Part shown: positions 61,501 to 64,000 of the stretch, in pieces
How positions within the stretch are numbered: position 1 is the first letter of the stretch
Layout of the letters: each line of letters opens with the position of its first letter
From: Lithobates sylvaticus
Taxonomy: Eukaryota > Chordata > Amphibia > Anura > Ranidae
Length of the DNA stretch: 64,000 bases
Direction: 5' to 3'
Assembly (NCBI GenBank): GCA_028564925.1
Contig: CM053029.1
Location: 189,578,940-189,642,939 of the forward strand
Program-made: the position numbers and the translations under genes
Notes under the pieces: model-generated
Seen by the model: the letters and a program-made list of their open reading frames with translations, nothing else
The model's database searches: none
Told to the model about the DNA's origin: nothing

Positions 61501-62430
61501 AGGAGGGTGTTCGGCTCACAGTGCTACACTCTCCCTCAATTGACCATAACATATCAAAAAGCTATGCATGACATAAATATGATCTCAAATTATAAATGTA
61601 AATACAGCAATTATTAAATAATGTGAACTACTAAGCGGGTAGCCCAACACCTAGACACACAACTACTACACACTAGGAGGAGTGCTGCTGTAATCGGGGA
61701 GAGGGAACTTCACCTGTGAAGACAAAACAGCGCAGACCTCTGGTGTAGTAAGGCTCAGTTCACAGTGGTGCGATGCGGGAAACCCTGCAAATTCAGTGCA
61801 GGTTCCCGCATCGCACTTGACTCGCAGGCAGTTCACACTGCCCTCTGCGAACCGCTGCAGATGTCAATACAAAGTTAATGGCGCCCCTAGATCAGAACGC
61901 AGTGCGAACTGTGAATTCGGACAGGAATCGGATCGCATGGATGTGAACACCCATGCGATCCGTTTCTGGTGCAGACAAAAAAACGGTCCTGCACACGTTT
62001 GGTCCAAATGTGATGCAAATTGAGCCGTACGAATTGCATGCAATGTCTGGCATCGCACCAGTATGAACCAGCCCTAGAAGGATCTTCAGCTTGGCTGAAG
62101 AAGAGGAGGAGTCCTTGAAACTCGTCCTGCGACCCCACTGTTACAGGAGACATTGTCTACTGAGAGCTGTCCTTGGGATTGAGCGAGCAGAGATTTCTGG
62201 CATCCATCCCAGCTCTTCACCTGTCAGCTGGCCACACAGTGATCTGGACACTGTGGCTGCTCATCCATTCTTTCCTTGTTACTGTGTTGTGTGTTGAGTG
62301 GGCTCTTTCTCGTGGACTATACGCACTCTTTCTTTATTTTGTGAGTACATAATGTGTTGTTTTTAATAAAGCCCTTTGATCCTTTTACTACACCAGAGGT
62401 CTGCGCTGTTTTCTCCCTTCCTTTGCGTCT
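61501..62430. mobile_element. Fold-back-type repeat interrupted by a MITE
   Basis: AAAACAGCGCAGACCTCTGG then TGTAGTAA (61724-61751) is complementary to TTACTACACCAGAGGTCTGC then GCTGTTTT (62387-62413). The centre has GGAGTCCTTGAAACTCGTCC. Outer borders uncertain. Confidence 0.6.
61752..62073. mobile_element. Harbinger-type MITE (GGCTCAGTTCACAGTGGTGCG ends)
   Basis: Ends GGCTCAGTTCACAGTGGTGC and GCACCAGTATGAACCAGCC. Left flank TAA, right flank CTA (eroded). Interior inverted GATCGCATGGATG / CATGCGATCCG. Confidence 0.78.
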
Positions 62431-64000
62431 ATCTTTTTTTGGCCTGTGTCCCTTTACCTGGAAGTGGCAGCATAACCCAAGTACTCCTAAACTTGTAAAC
62501 CAAAAAGTTCTTATTTATTTAATGTCATTTAATTTCCATTGTTCTAGGCACGTTGTTTTATATATAACGCTCTGCAAGTTGCTAAACATACCTGTAGAAC
62601 AATGACTGGTTTCCTAGAATGTGGTGACACAAATTGCTCATCCCCTCTCAATAAGCACAGTTGTGTCACTCATTGCATGGACGTTTTTTTTTTTTTTTAT
62701 AAGGAACTACGTTTATGCCTGGACGTTCATTTTGACGTCAAATTTCAGGATATCTCAGCTCACATAGTTATGTCAGTACAAGTTCCTGATATTGAGTGTG
62801 TTAAGATGGCCATAGACAGGAATATTTCTCCCTGGCAAGAAAGGACAGTGAGATCACTGCCTGTCCTCAAGATCTTAGGCATTCTCATCTCACTTAACCA
62901 GCACACTTGAGATGGAATAATCATCTGTGGAACAAATTTAAAATTTGTGTGTGTAATAATGAGCTGGTACTTTAGGTATTCCTATTCCCATAGTTAGAAT
63001 GAGGCCCCGTGCTAGGCCTTGTACTATCATACTGCACTCGATGAAAATCAAGCTGTGACCTCCTTATAATGCAGAAGGTGGGCACTGCTGGGAACTTGGA
63101 CTTGGAGATCTTCCCATCAGAGTGCCATGTTTCAAAATTTCAATATGTAATTCAGCATTATAACTTCATGACTGTGGTTCATTAGTATTGTTTGAGCCTA
63201 CTCATAAATGTTCAGTCTGGGAAGGCACCTTTTGCTTTCTACATCTAATCTGAACTTTTAGAGAATTATCTTGCTTATGAAAATCGGTTAAAGAATACCA
63301 AATGATGACATAAAAAAGCTATTCCTTTTGGTAAGTACAGCCCTCATTCACAGAGATTCTGCATTTTCTGGAAGCCTCAACTCTTTCTCCAATCGTCTTC
63401 CAGGGCAGCATCTGAGAGATGGGCTCCTCCTTCCTGCAACAGGAAACGCATTAGTCCACCATTATAAATTTGTTAGTCTTACCTGTGTGCCTCAGTTGTT
63501 TCCTCTGGAGCCACAGGAGCTGCAACATTTGGTATTTTCCTTCAGTCTCTGTGCTTTCTGCAGGGGACTCCCTGGCCAGCCTCCCATCCAGCCCTGCAGG
63601 CCTTGATAGGGCGAGCCAGGGGCAGCAATCTGAGCCTAGGGCTCCGCCTGAGGTTTCTCCCTACAGAGGGGTATGCAACTATCCCCCAGCTGCGCTACAT
63701 GCTGCCGGCTTTTTCCCCACAGCTACTGCTCCTCGCTGGTGGAGGGCCATCCAGCCGAACCCCGCACTCCAGGTGCTTTAGAGGTTCTCTCACTGGGCAG
63801 GCGACCTGGCTGCCGACCATCCTGCCTGCCGACTGTATCCCACTCCCCGACTGCTGCAGACCTCTCAGCGGTCCTGGGAAGTGTAGCAAGATGGTGCTGA
63901 GACACCAGTCACACGGTTCTGGTCGGTGGCTATCTTGGGGGAGGCTGGAGTCTCTAGGGCTTGCACTAGAGTGGGTCACTTCCCGTGAGGTCCATTCCGG
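62431..64000. other. GEMIN5 intron 2 to window end, nothing firmly recognised
   Basis: From 63560 the sequence becomes GC-rich with CCAGGTGC and AGCAAGATGGTGCTGAGACA-like text that could be a LINE 5' end. I could not support this. The next GEMIN5 exon was not found. Confidence 0.3.

Noticed and set aside
63328-63980. GC-rich ORFs near the window end, considered as a new gene or LINE 5' region
   Set aside because: No recognisable domain, overlapping frames on both strands, no splice signals I could defend.

Overview
This looks like a window from a large, repeat-rich amphibian genome, most likely a ranid-type (neobatrachian) frog. That call is inference. It rests on vertebrate-style split genes with long introns and on dense families of short DNA transposons of the kind common in ranid genomes: ends such as GGCCCCTTTCACAC, AGTGGTT...AACCACT at TTAA sites, and CCACTT...AAGTGG at TTAA sites. 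No bacterial or viral operon organisation is present.

Only two host genes can be supported, and they are arranged head to head. MRPL22 (mitochondrial ribosomal protein uL22m) is on the minus strand. I traced six coding exons: 44271-44290, 37580-37712, 36783-36848, 29195-29272, 17693-17762 and 15934-16145. They sum to 579 bases, an exact reading frame of 192 residues plus stop. GEMIN5 (SMN-complex WD-repeat protein) is on the plus strand. Its first two coding exons (49375-49519 and 60057-60211) encode about 100 N-terminal residues and the gene runs off the window. A CpG-containing, YY1-like segment at about 44265-44400 looks like their shared bidirectional promoter, with a probable non-coding first exon of GEMIN5 ending at 44395. 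From memory, the same head-to-head order holds on human chromosome 5.

Region by region. 1-6300: a C-rich minisatellite, then a decayed hAT/ZBED-like transposase, then a tandem repeat cut by a TTAA element. 7500-8860: a LINE 3' end whose TAA tail was hit by a hAT-type MITE. 9222-15690: an L1-like insertion carrying two TTAA elements, then fold-back and hAT MITEs. 15690-44290: MRPL22 and its introns, which hold large minisatellites, a fold-back palindrome with two insertions (20487-24318), mariner-like and Harbinger-like MITEs, and a broken DIRS-type retrotransposon fossil (31835-35368, minus). 44290-64000: GEMIN5 promoter and introns, including a second fold-back palindrome (49848-56043) split by a 4.7 kb TTAA element.

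The most informative feature is the nesting. Many insertions land in sequence whose uninterrupted form is also present in the window (the opposite palindrome arm or a neighbouring tandem unit). Target-site duplications can therefore be read directly: TTAA for three MITE families, 8 bp for hAT-type elements, TA for mariner-type, TAA/TTA for Harbinger-type, and 11 bp or more for the L1. I found no convincing rRNA, tRNA, CRISPR or further protein-coding gene, and nothing that I would call a new functional system.
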